Shown: positions 14,188 to 20,737 of the stretch, one piece after another
How positions within the stretch are numbered: the first letter of the stretch is position 1
Layout: each line of letters opens with the position of its first letter
Notes under the pieces: generated by a model
The model's database searches: none
Seen by the model: only the letters and a program-made list of their open reading frames with translations
Told to the model about the DNA's origin: nothing
Virus record (IMG/VR): IMGVR_UViG_3300036852_000102
Coordinates: 1 to 39,430 of that record
Source of the DNA: a virus
Direction: 5' to 3' (one strand)
Length of the DNA: 39,430 nt
Program-made: the position numbers and the translations under genes

Positions 14188-14846
14188 CCTATCCGAACCA
14201 GGCCAACGGCGCAGACCCGTTCACCGATACCGCCACCGGCGTCAAGGTGCCCAAGCCGCGTCACCTCGCCAACCGCACGGTGATCTACGTGCCGCGCTCG
14301 ATCGACGAGACCGCGATGTACAAGAACGCGAGCCGGCCGAGCGTCGTTGCCGACCTGATCGTCTGTGACGGCGGGCCGGTGCGCTACGGCGACGACGAGG
14401 ACAAGCACACCCCGGCCACGCACGAGAGCGCGACGCCGGCCATGTGGCGCGGCATCCAGATCGCCAATACCGCTATCGTCGGCGCGCTGCGTCCGATCGT
14501 CGGTCAGGGCATCCGGGTAGGCGTCATCGTGATGGGCACCAGCGCGTTCCTGCTGGAGAACCTGGACACAGCTGACCCGCGCCGCGCCGCGGCCGCTCAG
14601 CTGTGGTTCGCCATCCAGTCCGGATCGTTCGTCAACCCGGCACCGGTCGAACTGGCGCAGCCGGGCCTCGCGGGTGGCGTCGTCGCGCAGGCGCAGTCGT
14701 ACGCTCAGCCCGTCCAGGCGGCCGCCGCTCCGGCTCCGGCCGGAAGCATCCCCCCTCCGCCGGCAGGTTGGGACCCGGGCGCATGGTTGGGCCTCACGGA
14801 CGCGCAGCGGGCACAGTTCCTGGCCGGCGCGCCGACGCGCTTCTGA
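14184..14846 (+). CDS. Hypothetical protein, possible ssDNA-binding protein
   Basis: A 220-residue protein, ATG at 14184 with GAGGAG upstream and overlapping the previous stop. Residues 1-155 are beta-rich (RTVIYVPRSIDE, VVADLIVCDGG, GIRVGVIVMGTS). A Pro/Ala/Gln-rich linker (about 160-195) follows, then a short C-terminal helix (WLGLTDAQRAQFLAG). An OB-like core with a flexible tail is the architecture of single-stranded DNA-binding proteins, and the nuclease gene is nearby. The family is not recognised with certainty, so the SSB role is an inference. Its own promoter suggests high expression. Confidence 0.6.
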   Translation: MTYPNQANGADPFTDTATGVKVPKPRHLANRTVIYVPRSIDETAMYKNASRPSVVADLIVCDGGPVRYGDDEDKHTPATHESATPAMWRGIQIANTAIVGALRPIVGQGIRVGVIVMGTSAFLLENLDTADPRRAAAAQLWFAIQSGSFVNPAPVELAQPGLAGGVVAQAQSYAQPVQAAAAPAPAGSIPPPPAGWDPGAWLGLTDAQRAQFLAGAPTRF

Positions 14847-14904
14847 CGAGAACCGCCCCGGGTGTCGTTCAGGGATGCCCGGGGCGCCGGGAAGGGAGAG
14901 CGTG

Positions 14905-15357
14905 ATGTCCGCATCAACCTTGATCATCGTCACGACGATCGCTTCGGTCGCTTGGGCCGCGTCGATCGTCATCGCCATGATCCTGATCTCGATGTTGCTC
15001 GGTTCGCGCGCGCGCTGGCGTGCGCGTGCGCGTCGCTTCGAAGGCCTTGCCGAGCATCGCGGGCGAGCGCTCGCCGCGGCACGCGAGCAGGCCGACCGCA
15101 TCGCGGATCAGCTGCGCGAACTGCTCGACGACGCCAAGAGTACCGACGTGATCCTGTCGGAGCAGTGGTCACGCGAGGCGAGCGAGCAGAGGATTACGTG
15201 GGTCGACACGATCGACACGACGAGCTGGCCCGACCCGAAGCCGATGATCTCGGACACGCGGCTGGTCGACGCCGATCAACCGATACGTATCCGGTGGAAT
15301 GAGCGCGGCATGTTCACGCTGGAGATCCCGTCGGTCGACGGCGGGGAACAGTCATGA
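14905..15357 (+). CDS. Membrane-anchored coiled-coil protein
   Basis: A 150-residue protein. ATG at 14905 follows GGGAG by six bases. Residues 6-33 form one hydrophobic helix (LIIVTTIASVAWAASIVIAM and following). An Arg-rich stretch (SRARWRARARRFEG) and a long helix (about 45-85) come next, suggesting N-out, C-in insertion. The C-terminal part (about 90-150) is beta-like and acidic. Family unknown. It begins a run of small membrane or soluble unknowns and may act at the host membrane. Confidence 0.7.
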   Translation: MSASTLIIVTTIASVAWAASIVIAMILISMLLGSRARWRARARRFEGLAEHRGRALAAAREQADRIADQLRELLDDAKSTDVILSEQWSREASEQRITWVDTIDTTSWPDPKPMISDTRLVDADQPIRIRWNERGMFTLEIPSVDGGEQS

Positions 15358-15707
15358 TCCCGGTCGCCATCGGCGTCGTGGTCGGCACGCTGATCTCGGC
15401 GCTGACCACCTGGCACGCCTGCCGGCCGCCGAAGGTCGACCGCCTCGCGGGTCCGCTGTTCCCCGCCGGACCGGACTCAGCAACGTCAAGCGTCCGCTTG
15501 GATTTCGGGCGCACCATCGACGCCACGATCATCTTGGAGCGCCTGGCGACCGAGCGCGGCGATCATATGATTCCGGTCGGCCGGCGCGGCGTCACGCACG
15601 CCATCGAAGCCGTCCCCGCGGCCGCCCGAGCGCGCCGCATCGCCGTCGAGCACCAGCACCGCATACACCGCCTCACCGCTCCGCCCCGACTGCGATTGGT
15701 TGCATGA
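15354..15707 (+). CDS. Small membrane-anchored hypothetical protein
   Basis: A 117-residue protein, ATG overlapping the previous stop (ATGA). Residues 1-20 are hydrophobic (MIPVAIGVVVGTLISALTTW), a short signal-anchor. The rest is soluble, with a basic C-terminal part (RARRIAVEHQHRIHRL). The paired arrangement with the previous membrane protein suggests they act together. No family is recognised. Confidence 0.65.
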   Translation: MIPVAIGVVVGTLISALTTWHACRPPKVDRLAGPLFPAGPDSATSSVRLDFGRTIDATIILERLATERGDHMIPVGRRGVTHAIEAVPAAARARRIAVEHQHRIHRLTAPPRLRLVA

Positions 15708-16063
15708 TGAGTAATGATCTTGTTGACCGGGCGATCACGTACGCCGCTGGCGATCCGGTCAAGGCAGTCGAGTACGTGAGCCAGCTTGGCGTTACGAGCG
15801 CTCAGATTGCCGCTGCGGTACTCGGTACGTACGACGACATCGCCGAGGCGCGAGCCGAATGGTGCCGCGCGAATATGCCAGACGATTTAGAGTCCGAGCT
15901 ACTGGCGCAATTGCGGACTTCGATGATGCGCAAGATCATCGCTACCGTGCTCGATCGCGGGCATGTGCCGATCGAACTTCCGCAATTCGCGGTCCTGCCA
16001 GGCGCGACCACATTCGATATCGACGTTCTGCTCTGTCGCGTCCGCACCCGAAAGGTCGCATGA
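15704..16063 (+). CDS. Hypothetical helical protein
   Basis: A 119-residue protein beginning MMSNDLVDRAITYAAGDPVKAVEYVSQ. ATG at 15704 gives the ATGA overlap; the second ATG at 15707 is also possible. It is mostly helical; the segment VSQLGVTSAQIAAAVLGTYDDIAEARAEW has helix-turn-helix-like spacing but is not convincing. The codons are less GC-biased than its neighbours, for example in the segment around 15880-16010, which may indicate a different origin. Function unknown. Confidence 0.65.
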   Translation: MMSNDLVDRAITYAAGDPVKAVEYVSQLGVTSAQIAAAVLGTYDDIAEARAEWCRANMPDDLESELLAQLRTSMMRKIIATVLDRGHVPIELPQFAVLPGATTFDIDVLLCRVRTRKVA

Positions 16064-16305
16064 TGAAATGGCGAACAGTGTTTACCGACAGCGAATCCGA
16101 GAAGGGCGTGACGCCGGTCTGCACCGACGAGCGTCACCCGTGGGTCGTCGCTGGCGAGCAGCCGCTATGGGTGGCCGGGACTTCATCGGACGGTCCGGAT
16201 ACGTTCGACTGCTGCCGCGGGCCGGTACTGGAATGCGAGTCTGAGACAGCGGCACAGGTCATCGCCCGCGCACTCACCGAGGCACATGTGGAGATCGCGG
16301 ATTGA
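16060..16305 (+). CDS. Small hypothetical protein
   Basis: An 81-residue protein; ATG at 16060 overlaps the previous stop (ATGA), with a second ATG at 16063. It looks beta-rich and acidic (WRTVFTDSESEKGVTPVC; PWVVAGEQPLWVAG), with a Cys pair (FDCCRG) and an amphipathic C-terminal helix (TAAQVIARALTEAHVEIAD). It may be a small single-domain immunity or adaptor protein; the family is not recognised. Confidence 0.65.
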   Translation: MMKWRTVFTDSESEKGVTPVCTDERHPWVVAGEQPLWVAGTSSDGPDTFDCCRGPVLECESETAAQVIARALTEAHVEIAD

Positions 16306-16379
16306 TCGAACTGCACGGGGGCCCGATCGTCGATCTTGTTATCACGCACACCTGGACCCGAGAGACCGGAGTCGTCGCC

Positions 16380-16571
16380 ATGGCGAGCAAGAACGCGAAC
16401 AAGGGTAAGGGCAAGCCGGACGCCGACGGCCGCGGTCGCCACCGCGCCACCACCGAGCGCACCGTGGACCGCGGTCCGGCCGAAGGCTTTCCCGTGCAGG
16501 GTGGCCGGCGTACGCCGATCGGACGTCCGCCCGAGGATGTCGTGGACAAGCTGCTCAAGGGCGAGTCGTGA
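16380..16571 (+). CDS. Small basic protein
   Basis: A 63-residue lysine- and arginine-rich protein. I choose ATG at 16380, which has GGAG eight bases upstream. A TTG at 16302 that overlaps the previous stop would add 26 residues. The sequence (MASKNANKGKGKPDADGRGR and following) is disordered and basic, with a short C-terminal helix (PEDVVDKLLKG). It resembles small nucleic-acid-binding or ribosome-associated tails, but nothing more can be said. Confidence 0.55.
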   Translation: MASKNANKGKGKPDADGRGRHRATTERTVDRGPAEGFPVQGGRRTPIGRPPEDVVDKLLKGES

Positions 16572-16581
16572 GCGTGACCTA

Positions 16582-16609
16582 CCATGATTCACGGATACGT
16601 GTATCATGG
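16582..16609. promoter_or_regulatory. Palindromic operator before HTH gene
   Basis: A 28-base imperfect palindrome (24 of 28 positions symmetric), with CCATGAT at the left end and ATCATGG at the right. It contains ATACGTG (16595-16601) and ends within the ribosome binding site of the HTH gene that follows. The same ATACGTG half-site recurs as inverted copies in the hairpin at 16879-16923. It is a likely binding site for the HTH protein, giving autoregulation. Confidence 0.6.
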
Positions 16610-16620
16610 AGGGCATGACC

Positions 16621-16851
16621 ATGATCGGAGTTGACGAACCGCACTGGTGCCGGGGCGATGTCGCCGCGTACCTCGACGTCAAGGTGGATTCTCTCGCCAG
16701 GTTGCGCCTCCCCCAGCCGGATGGTTTCGATGCCGATCGGCACTACATCCGGCCATGGTGGTACCGGTCGACCATCGTCGAATGGAACGCCGCCAGACCG
16801 GGTCGAGGCGCCCCGGGTAGGCCGAAGCCGCGCCGCCGTCGCGTCGCGTAG
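16621..16851 (+). CDS. Excisionase/MerR-like HTH protein
   Basis: A 76-residue DNA-binding protein. ATG at 16621 is chosen because GGAGG lies eight bases upstream; ATGs at 16606 and 16615 are too close to that site. Residues 9-60 (WCRGDVAAYLDVKVDSLARLRL...DRHYIRPWWYRSTIVEWNAARPG) match the winged-helix pattern of excisionase/AlpA/MerR-type proteins: helix, turn, recognition helix, then a WY wing and a closing helix. The tail is very basic (GRPKPRRRR). Flanked by palindromes sharing ATACGTG, it probably regulates its own gene and the DUF2637-like gene downstream. With no integrase found, excision is unlikely to be its job. Confidence 0.75.
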   Translation: MIGVDEPHWCRGDVAAYLDVKVDSLARLRLPQPDGFDADRHYIRPWWYRSTIVEWNAARPGRGAPGRPKPRRRRVA

Positions 16852-16878
16852 CTGCTCGCCAATTTGTGACCTATCTCA

Positions 16879-16930
16879 CACGCATACGTGGCTTCTCGCA
16901 TTGAGAGAAGCCACGTATGCGTGCTACCTT
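16879..16930 (+). promoter_or_regulatory. Promoter overlapped by 19-bp perfect inverted repeat
   Basis: The arms at 16879-16897 and 16905-16923 are exact complements (19 bp) around a 7-base loop. The promoter TTGAGA (16901-16906), 18-base spacer, TACCTT (16925-16930) uses the loop and right arm as its -35 and spacer. A protein bound to the repeat would block RNA polymerase. Both arms contain ATACGTG, shared with the palindrome at 16582-16609. The hairpin lies before the expected start of transcription, so it acts as DNA rather than RNA. Confidence 0.7.
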
Positions 16931-16936
16931 TACCTC

Positions 16937-16996
16937 ATGCGGTTGAGTCGGCCGACTCCCGCAGAGCTCTCCCCCTCACCCAAGGAGTCATCATGA
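16937..16996 (+). CDS. Possible leaderless 19-residue leader peptide
   Basis: ATG at 16937 lies six bases after the TACCTT -10, so an mRNA from this promoter would start at or next to this codon. The 19-codon frame (MRLSRPTPAELSPSPKESS) ends in a TGA that overlaps the ATG of the membrane protein gene at 16993. The geometry matches the other leaderless starts. It may exist only to deliver ribosomes to the next gene. Evidence is positional only. Confidence 0.35.
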   Translation: MRLSRPTPAELSPSPKESS

Positions 16997-17538
16997 ACCG
17001 CATCACCGCAGCGAAGATCGTCGGTTACACCATCGCCACCGTGGCCGCGGCGAGCAGCTACGGCCACCAGGTCGACCTGCTTACTCACGCGCAGCTTGAC
17101 CCGCTGTTCGGGATCATCCCGAGCGAGTGGGTCGTGCCCAGCACGGTCGACCTGCTCGCCATCATCGCCCTCATGGTCCGCACCGACCGCGAGGCGACCG
17201 CCAAGACGAAGCTCCTGGCGCTGATTCCGCTGATCCTGGCCGGCAGCCTGAGCGTGGCGGCCAACGTGGCCACTGCGCACACCAAGGTCGGCGTCGTCGT
17301 CGGCGTCTGGACGGTGCTGGCGTACCTGCTCGCCGAGTGGTTCGTCTCGATGATGGAGCGCAAGTCGGCCGACGCCGACCTCACGCCCCGCCAGATCGGC
17401 GCACGCAAGGCCGCGGCCACCCGGGCGAGCCGGACACTCACTCCGCGCCAGATCGCCGCCCGCAAGGGCGCCGAGACGCGCCGCCAGCGCAAGTTGGACC
17501 GCGAGCTTGAGGCGATCACGGCGAGCGCCGGCGCCTGA
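16993..17538 (+). CDS. DUF2637-like membrane protein
   Basis: A 181-residue protein with AAGGAG before ATG 16993. The N-terminal 120 residues hold four hydrophobic helices (near 8-25, 48-62, 75-95 and 99-117), as in the DUF2637/Spd-type membrane proteins found on actinomycete plasmids and in phages. The cytoplasmic tail has two copies of LTPRQI(G/A)ARK(A/G)A(A/E)TR (about 130-144 and 149-163) followed by a basic end. These repeats look like small DNA- or protein-binding motifs. It is the last gene of the rightward block and is under its own repressible promoter. Function in phages is unknown. Confidence 0.7.
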   Translation: MNRITAAKIVGYTIATVAAASSYGHQVDLLTHAQLDPLFGIIPSEWVVPSTVDLLAIIALMVRTDREATAKTKLLALIPLILAGSLSVAANVATAHTKVGVVVGVWTVLAYLLAEWFVSMMERKSADADLTPRQIGARKAAATRASRTLTPRQIAARKGAETRRQRKLDRELEAITASAGA

Positions 17539-17543
17539 TCGGC

Positions 17544-17590
17544 GACACAGAAGAGGCCTTGCCCGTCGCTGGCAAGGCCTCTTCTGTGTC
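17544..17590. terminator. Bidirectional stem-loop between convergent blocks
   Basis: GACACAGAAGAGGCCTTGCC (17544-17563) and its perfect complement (17571-17590) form a 20-bp stem with a 7-base loop. It lies exactly between the stops of the rightward block (17538) and the leftward late genes (17602). No T-run follows on either side, but the symmetry and location argue for termination in both directions or for preventing read-through. Confidence 0.8.
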
Positions 17591-17601
17591 CGGAGAGTAC
17601 G

Positions 17602-17868
17602 TCAGGTACGAGGCGGCCAGAACCAGTGACCCGGCTCGTCGCCCTCGGTCCGGCTCGTCGCCCAGTACGAGTCCGAGCCGTCCAGAAAGACCTGTAGGTT
17701 GACGCTTCCGCTCTCGGCGTGATTGAGACGCACCACGACGGCCGGGTACGCGTCGCCCTGGTTCGGACGATTGCCGACCGAGCCGTGCGGCGTCACCACG
17801 TAGTTCTCGACGTCGTAGAGCGCCATGCGGTAGTGCACGATCCGGCCGACGCTGACCGGCCCGCTCAC
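17602..17868 (-). CDS. Hypothetical protein at end of late operon
   Basis: An 88-residue protein. GTG overlaps the previous stop (GTGA). It is beta-rich with many aromatic residues: GRIVHYRMALYDVEN, AYPAVVVRLNHAESGSVNLQVFLDGSDSYW, and a closing GHWFWPP. This resembles small beta-barrel proteins common at the end of actinophage late operons, whose function is unknown. It is the last gene before the convergent terminator. Confidence 0.7.
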   Translation of the reverse strand: MSGPVSVGRIVHYRMALYDVENYVVTPHGSVGNRPNQGDAYPAVVVRLNHAESGSVNLQVFLDGSDSYWATSRTEGDEPGHWFWPPRT

Positions 17869-18182
17869 AGCGTGGGCGGGGTGTCGCTGCCGTCGGCGTC
17901 GCCGACCTCGGCGTCGAACGCGTCGATCTTGGCCGTGGCCGCGTCGAGCGCGTCCTGACCGGCCTGCGTGAGGTTCTCGCGCTCGGCGGTCATGGCGTCG
18001 CGGAACGCCCGGAAGTCGGCCGCGATGTCGTCGATCTTGGTGCCGAGTGCGGTGATCTGCTCCGCTGCGGTTGCCATCATTTCTCCCATGTGTGCGAGTT
18101 GGGTCAGAACGTCTTCGAGCGCGTCGAGTACGGCCGGGTCGGACGCGACCTTCACCGTCAGCTCGATCTTGAGTTTCGCCAT
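17865..18182 (-). CDS. Helical coiled-coil protein in lysis region
   Basis: A 105-residue acidic protein, ATG at 18182. Almost the whole sequence is helical, with heptad spacing from about 25 to 90 (LAHMGEMMATAAEQITALGTK and following), and it has no membrane segment. The N-terminal KLKIELTVKV is a beta strand. It may be a partner of the holin-like proteins upstream or a minor tail protein. No family is recognised. Confidence 0.65.
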   Translation of the reverse strand: MAKLKIELTVKVASDPAVLDALEDVLTQLAHMGEMMATAAEQITALGTKIDDIAADFRAFRDAMTAERENLTQAGQDALDAATAKIDAFDAEVGDADGSDTPPTL

Positions 18183-18187
18183 CCCGG

Positions 18188-18373
18188 TTACCGTAGTTCA
18201 GTGGGTCCGTTTGGGACAGCCCAGACCAGCGCCAGCGACGCCAGTACCGCGCCGGCCGACGCCAACCACTCGTTCACCGAGATGCCGCTGCCGTCCGCCG
18301 TGGCCACGATCAACGCGCCAACGCCGGCCGCCGCGGCTCCCGTGATCGCCTTCGCCACTTTGTCCAGCTTCAT
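18188..18373 (-). CDS. Putative holin (two-TM, 61 residues)
   Basis: A 61-residue protein with ATG at 18373. It has a short basic start (MKLDKVAKAI), a first hydrophobic helix (TGAAAAGVGALIVATA, about 11-26), a polar loop (DGSGISVNEW) and a second helix (LASAGAVLASLALVWAV, about 37-53). This small hairpin form is typical of actinophage holins, and the endolysin gene is 1.2 kb upstream in the same direction. It would permeabilise the membrane to release or activate the lysin. Confidence 0.65.
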   Translation of the reverse strand: MKLDKVAKAITGAAAAGVGALIVATADGSGISVNEWLASAGAVLASLALVWAVPNGPTELR

Positions 18374-18382
18374 GGCGTGAGC

Positions 18383-18775
18383 TTACCCGTCCGCTCCGGC
18401 CAGCTGGCGCAGCCCGTCCAGCGTGGCCCGCGGGTCGCGTATCGCGTCGCGCCAGTACTGGCCGATGCGTACCACCTCGTTGCGCGCGCGGGCCGCGTCA
18501 GCGCGCGCGCTCTCGGCGTCGAGCTGCGCGGTCAACGCGTCCTGGCGAGCCTTCGACACCTCTATCCAGGCGGCCTGAGCGCTCGTCTGAGCCGCCCGCG
18601 CGTCCGCCTGTACCTGCGTGACCCACTCGGCCGCCGCGCCCGTCAGCGTGTCAGCTGCGCTCGCCTCGGCGACCTTGCGACCTTTGCGGTTGACCCACGC
18701 CTGAACCAGCGGCACGGCCGCTGCTGAGGAGACCAGCGCGGCGCCGATGCTGACGACCACCTCGGGCCAGCTCAT
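18383..18775 (-). CDS. Membrane-anchored coiled-coil protein of lysis cassette
   Basis: A 130-residue protein with ATG at 18775. Residues 4-27 form one transmembrane helix (PEVVVSIGAALVSSAAAVPL and on). It is followed by basic residues (NRKGRK) and a long Ala-rich helix (about 38-115) with coiled-coil spacing. One N-terminal helix plus a long coiled coil is the plan of Rz-like and some second-holin proteins. In a Gram-positive-type host it may be a holin partner rather than a spanin. No specific family is assigned. Confidence 0.6.
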   Translation of the reverse strand: MSWPEVVVSIGAALVSSAAAVPLVQAWVNRKGRKVAEASAADTLTGAAAEWVTQVQADARAAQTSAQAAWIEVSKARQDALTAQLDAESARADAARARNEVVRIGQYWRDAIRDPRATLDGLRQLAGADG

Positions 18776-18784
18776 CGCGGTACG

Positions 18785-19207
18785 TCACCCCTGCCCCCTG
18801 CGCCAGTCGCGTAGCTCGGCCTGAATCTGAACCGCGCGGAACGCGTTGGATACGCCCCAGGCTACGACAAGCCCCGCGGTGATCCATGCTGGCGCCGGCC
18901 GGAGCGCAAACGTAAAAACGGCGAAAACGACCAGTGGGCCAACGCCGAGTAGGTTACCTGCCTGTTCGAGCATGGCGCCCGATTCCGGCGCGACGCGTCG
19001 CCAGTACACGCCAGCCAGACCGATGACGCCGCTGGCGACCAGCGCGCCGTACCAGATCGGATGCGCCCACCCCGGCAGGGCGAGTGCGACGGCCGGCGGT
19101 ACCGGGGTCAGCCGCGCCAGCGTCGACACGCCCAGAATGGCGGAGTATGCCAGAAGTAGCTCTTCGTGCGCCTGCCGGCGTCCGCGCGCCGTCGCGATGA
19201 TGACCAC
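18785..19207 (-). CDS. Four-TM membrane protein of lysis cassette
   Basis: A 140-residue integral membrane protein. GTG at 19207-19205 lies seven bases after TAGGCT on the minus strand, so it may be leaderless, though no good -35 is visible. Four hydrophobic helices are seen: LLLAYSAILGVSTLARL (about 18-34), AHPIWYGALVASGVIGLAGVYW, LLGVGPLVVFAVFTFAL and AWITAGLVVAWGVSNAF. The C-terminus is charged (IQAELRDWRRGQG). Several actinophage lysis cassettes hold such four-TM holin-like proteins near the endolysin; that is the likely role. Confidence 0.65.
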   Translation of the reverse strand: MVIIATARGRRQAHEELLLAYSAILGVSTLARLTPVPPAVALALPGWAHPIWYGALVASGVIGLAGVYWRRVAPESGAMLEQAGNLLGVGPLVVFAVFTFALRPAPAWITAGLVVAWGVSNAFRAVQIQAELRDWRRGQG

Positions 19208-19246
19208 GATTCGCAGCCTAGGCGTGCTCCCGTCGCACGTCGTGGG

Positions 19247-19277
19247 TTGATCGCTGTCTATTACTGGCCGGTACGCT
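19247..19277 (+). promoter_or_regulatory. Rightward leaderless promoter in lysis cassette
   Basis: TTGATC (19247-19252), a 19-base spacer and TACGCT (19272-19277), then seven bases to GTG at 19285. The start of transcription should coincide with the start codon. The spacer is one base longer than in the other phage promoters. Confidence 0.6.
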
Positions 19278-19284
19278 GGCCCGT

Positions 19285-19620
19285 GTGACCGAGACTCCGG
19301 CGCCCGACTACAACCGAGGTGTCATCGACGGCATCGTCCAGGCCCGGATGGACGAATTCGACCGACACTTCGGCAAGATCAATGGCTCGATCGACAACGC
19401 CGCCGCGGTGCAGCATGATCTCAAGATCGCCATTGAGCGTCTGATCGCCCAGGGGACCGCGCGTGATGCCGCTCAGGTCGAGCGCGACAAGGCCGCGCTG
19501 GCGATGGCCGTGGCCCTGGAGAAGCGAGGCGACCGCGCGTGGTCTCCGTGGCAGCGGCTCGTCACCGTCGCCGCGGTCCTCGTCGCGGTCGCCTCGCTTC
19601 TGTTCTCAGCGTTGCGCTGA
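19285..19620 (+). CDS. Tail-anchored protein on opposite strand in lysis cassette
   Basis: A 111-residue protein encoded opposite to all late genes around it. GTG at 19285 is the expected transcription start of the promoter just upstream, so translation is probably leaderless. Residues 1-85 are helical and charged (GIVQARMDEFDRHFGKINGS; RDAAQVERDKAALAMA). Residues 89-108 form one transmembrane helix (LVTVAAVLVAVASLLFSAL) near the C-terminus. The stop is four bases from the endolysin stop on the other strand. A C-terminally anchored helical protein in a lysis cassette could be an antiholin or holin. Its independent promoter suggests different timing from the late genes. Confidence 0.7.
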   Translation: MTETPAPDYNRGVIDGIVQARMDEFDRHFGKINGSIDNAAAVQHDLKIAIERLIAQGTARDAAQVERDKAALAMAVALEKRGDRAWSPWQRLVTVAAVLVAVASLLFSALR

Positions 19621-19624
19621 GCGG

Positions 19625-20737
19625 CTACGCGTCCGGCGTCGCCGCGTCGCTGAACACGCGACGCACGGCAGCCTCGACGTCGTCCGCGCTGAGCGCGTCG
19701 CCGCCCGGCGTACCCGACCGGGGCAGCGCGGCGACGATGGCGGCCGCCAGGACGATCGGGTCTACGGCATCGCCGACCGGCACGCCACACAGCGCCGTGA
19801 TCGTCTGCTCCATCGTCCAACCCGCGACGACCGTCTTCGACACCTGATGCACCGGCGGCGCGCCGGCCGCGGTCATCGCATCGTTGATCGCCGACGACAG
19901 CGGTACCCGGCGGTACTCGGTCCCGTTGGTCACGAAGACGTGCTTGTCGTATCCGGGGAACGTGAATCGCAGCATGTGAACGGAACCCCCAGGGGTAGGC
20001 GACGCGGGCACGCCGGCCGGCGTGCCGTTGACGAGACTGATAAGTGCCTGCTCGGTGCCGCGGAAGCAGTTGATGTCACTGCCCGCGCTGGCGCCAGGGA
20101 CCTTGCAGCGTGAACCGATCTGGCCGATGTCCGGCGTGCGGTGACCGTACGCCGTGAACGCCGGATGATGCGCGCCGCCCCCGGCCGTGTAGAGCATGAC
20201 CGGACCGACGGCCGGATTGCCGGCCGGGTAGTTGGCGGACACGATCGGCCACGGCCAGTCGTTGAGGTTCGGACTACCCAGGTAGCTCGACTCCCAGAAC
20301 GAATGGGCGATGTAGCCGACGAGCGGCCGATGGTCTTTGACGAACTCCCACCGCGCCGCGAAGCGCGCCAGGTCGGTCCACCGAGGCACCAGGCCACGAC
20401 TGACCAGTTCGGGGAGCGGTTCGGCGTCGAGCATCGCCCACGTTGCCCTGCCCGCGTCGAGCAGACGCCGGAATGCGTCGACCTGGCGGATCGTGCTGGC
20501 CTGGTCGCCGCGCACCGGTATGTGGTAGCCGCCCCGGGCGGCAAAGCCGGCGGCCTTCGCGTCACGCAGCGCCTGCCCGCCGCGCGGGTCGACGAACCAG
20601 TACCCGGCCGGGTCTCCCTCGGACAACTTGGCCATCATCACGTTCGATGTCGCCCGGCGAATCTCCGGCCAGTGGAGCGCGCGGCCGGCCCGGTCGTAGT
20701 CGTGGTGGCTCGTGTCGATGTAGTAGGTCTCGCTCAT
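19625..20737 (-). CDS. Endolysin, GH25-type muramidase
   Basis: A 370-residue lysin whose N-terminal about 210 residues match glycoside hydrolase family 25 lysozymes: YYIDTSHHD with Asp8, AKLSEGDPAGYWFVDPR, GFAARGGYHIPVRGD and the catalytic D-x-E in WAMLDAEP (about D103 and E105). Cleavage of N-acetylmuramic acid linkages in peptidoglycan is expected. After a Pro/Gly-rich linker (about 240-250), the C-terminal 120 residues (HMLRFTFPGYDKHVFVTNGTEYRRV and following) are probably a cell-wall-binding or virion-docking domain. No signal peptide is seen, so release needs a holin. ATG overlaps the upstream stop (ATGA). Confidence 0.9.
   Translation of the reverse strand: MSETYYIDTSHHDYDRAGRALHWPEIRRATSNVMMAKLSEGDPAGYWFVDPRGGQALRDAKAAGFAARGGYHIPVRGDQASTIRQVDAFRRLLDAGRATWAMLDAEPLPELVSRGLVPRWTDLARFAARWEFVKDHRPLVGYIAHSFWESSYLGSPNLNDWPWPIVSANYPAGNPAVGPVMLYTAGGGAHHPAFTAYGHRTPDIGQIGSRCKVPGASAGSDINCFRGTEQALISLVNGTPAGVPASPTPGGSVHMLRFTFPGYDKHVFVTNGTEYRRVPLSSAINDAMTAAGAPPVHQVSKTVVAGWTMEQTITALCGVPVGDAVDPIVLAAAIVAALPRSGTPGGDALSADDVEAAVRRVFSDAATPDA

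Noticed and set aside
16888-16992. Upstream extension of the DUF2637-like protein
   Set aside because: It would translate the operator hairpin and promoter, and the ATG at 16993 has a good AAGGAG site.
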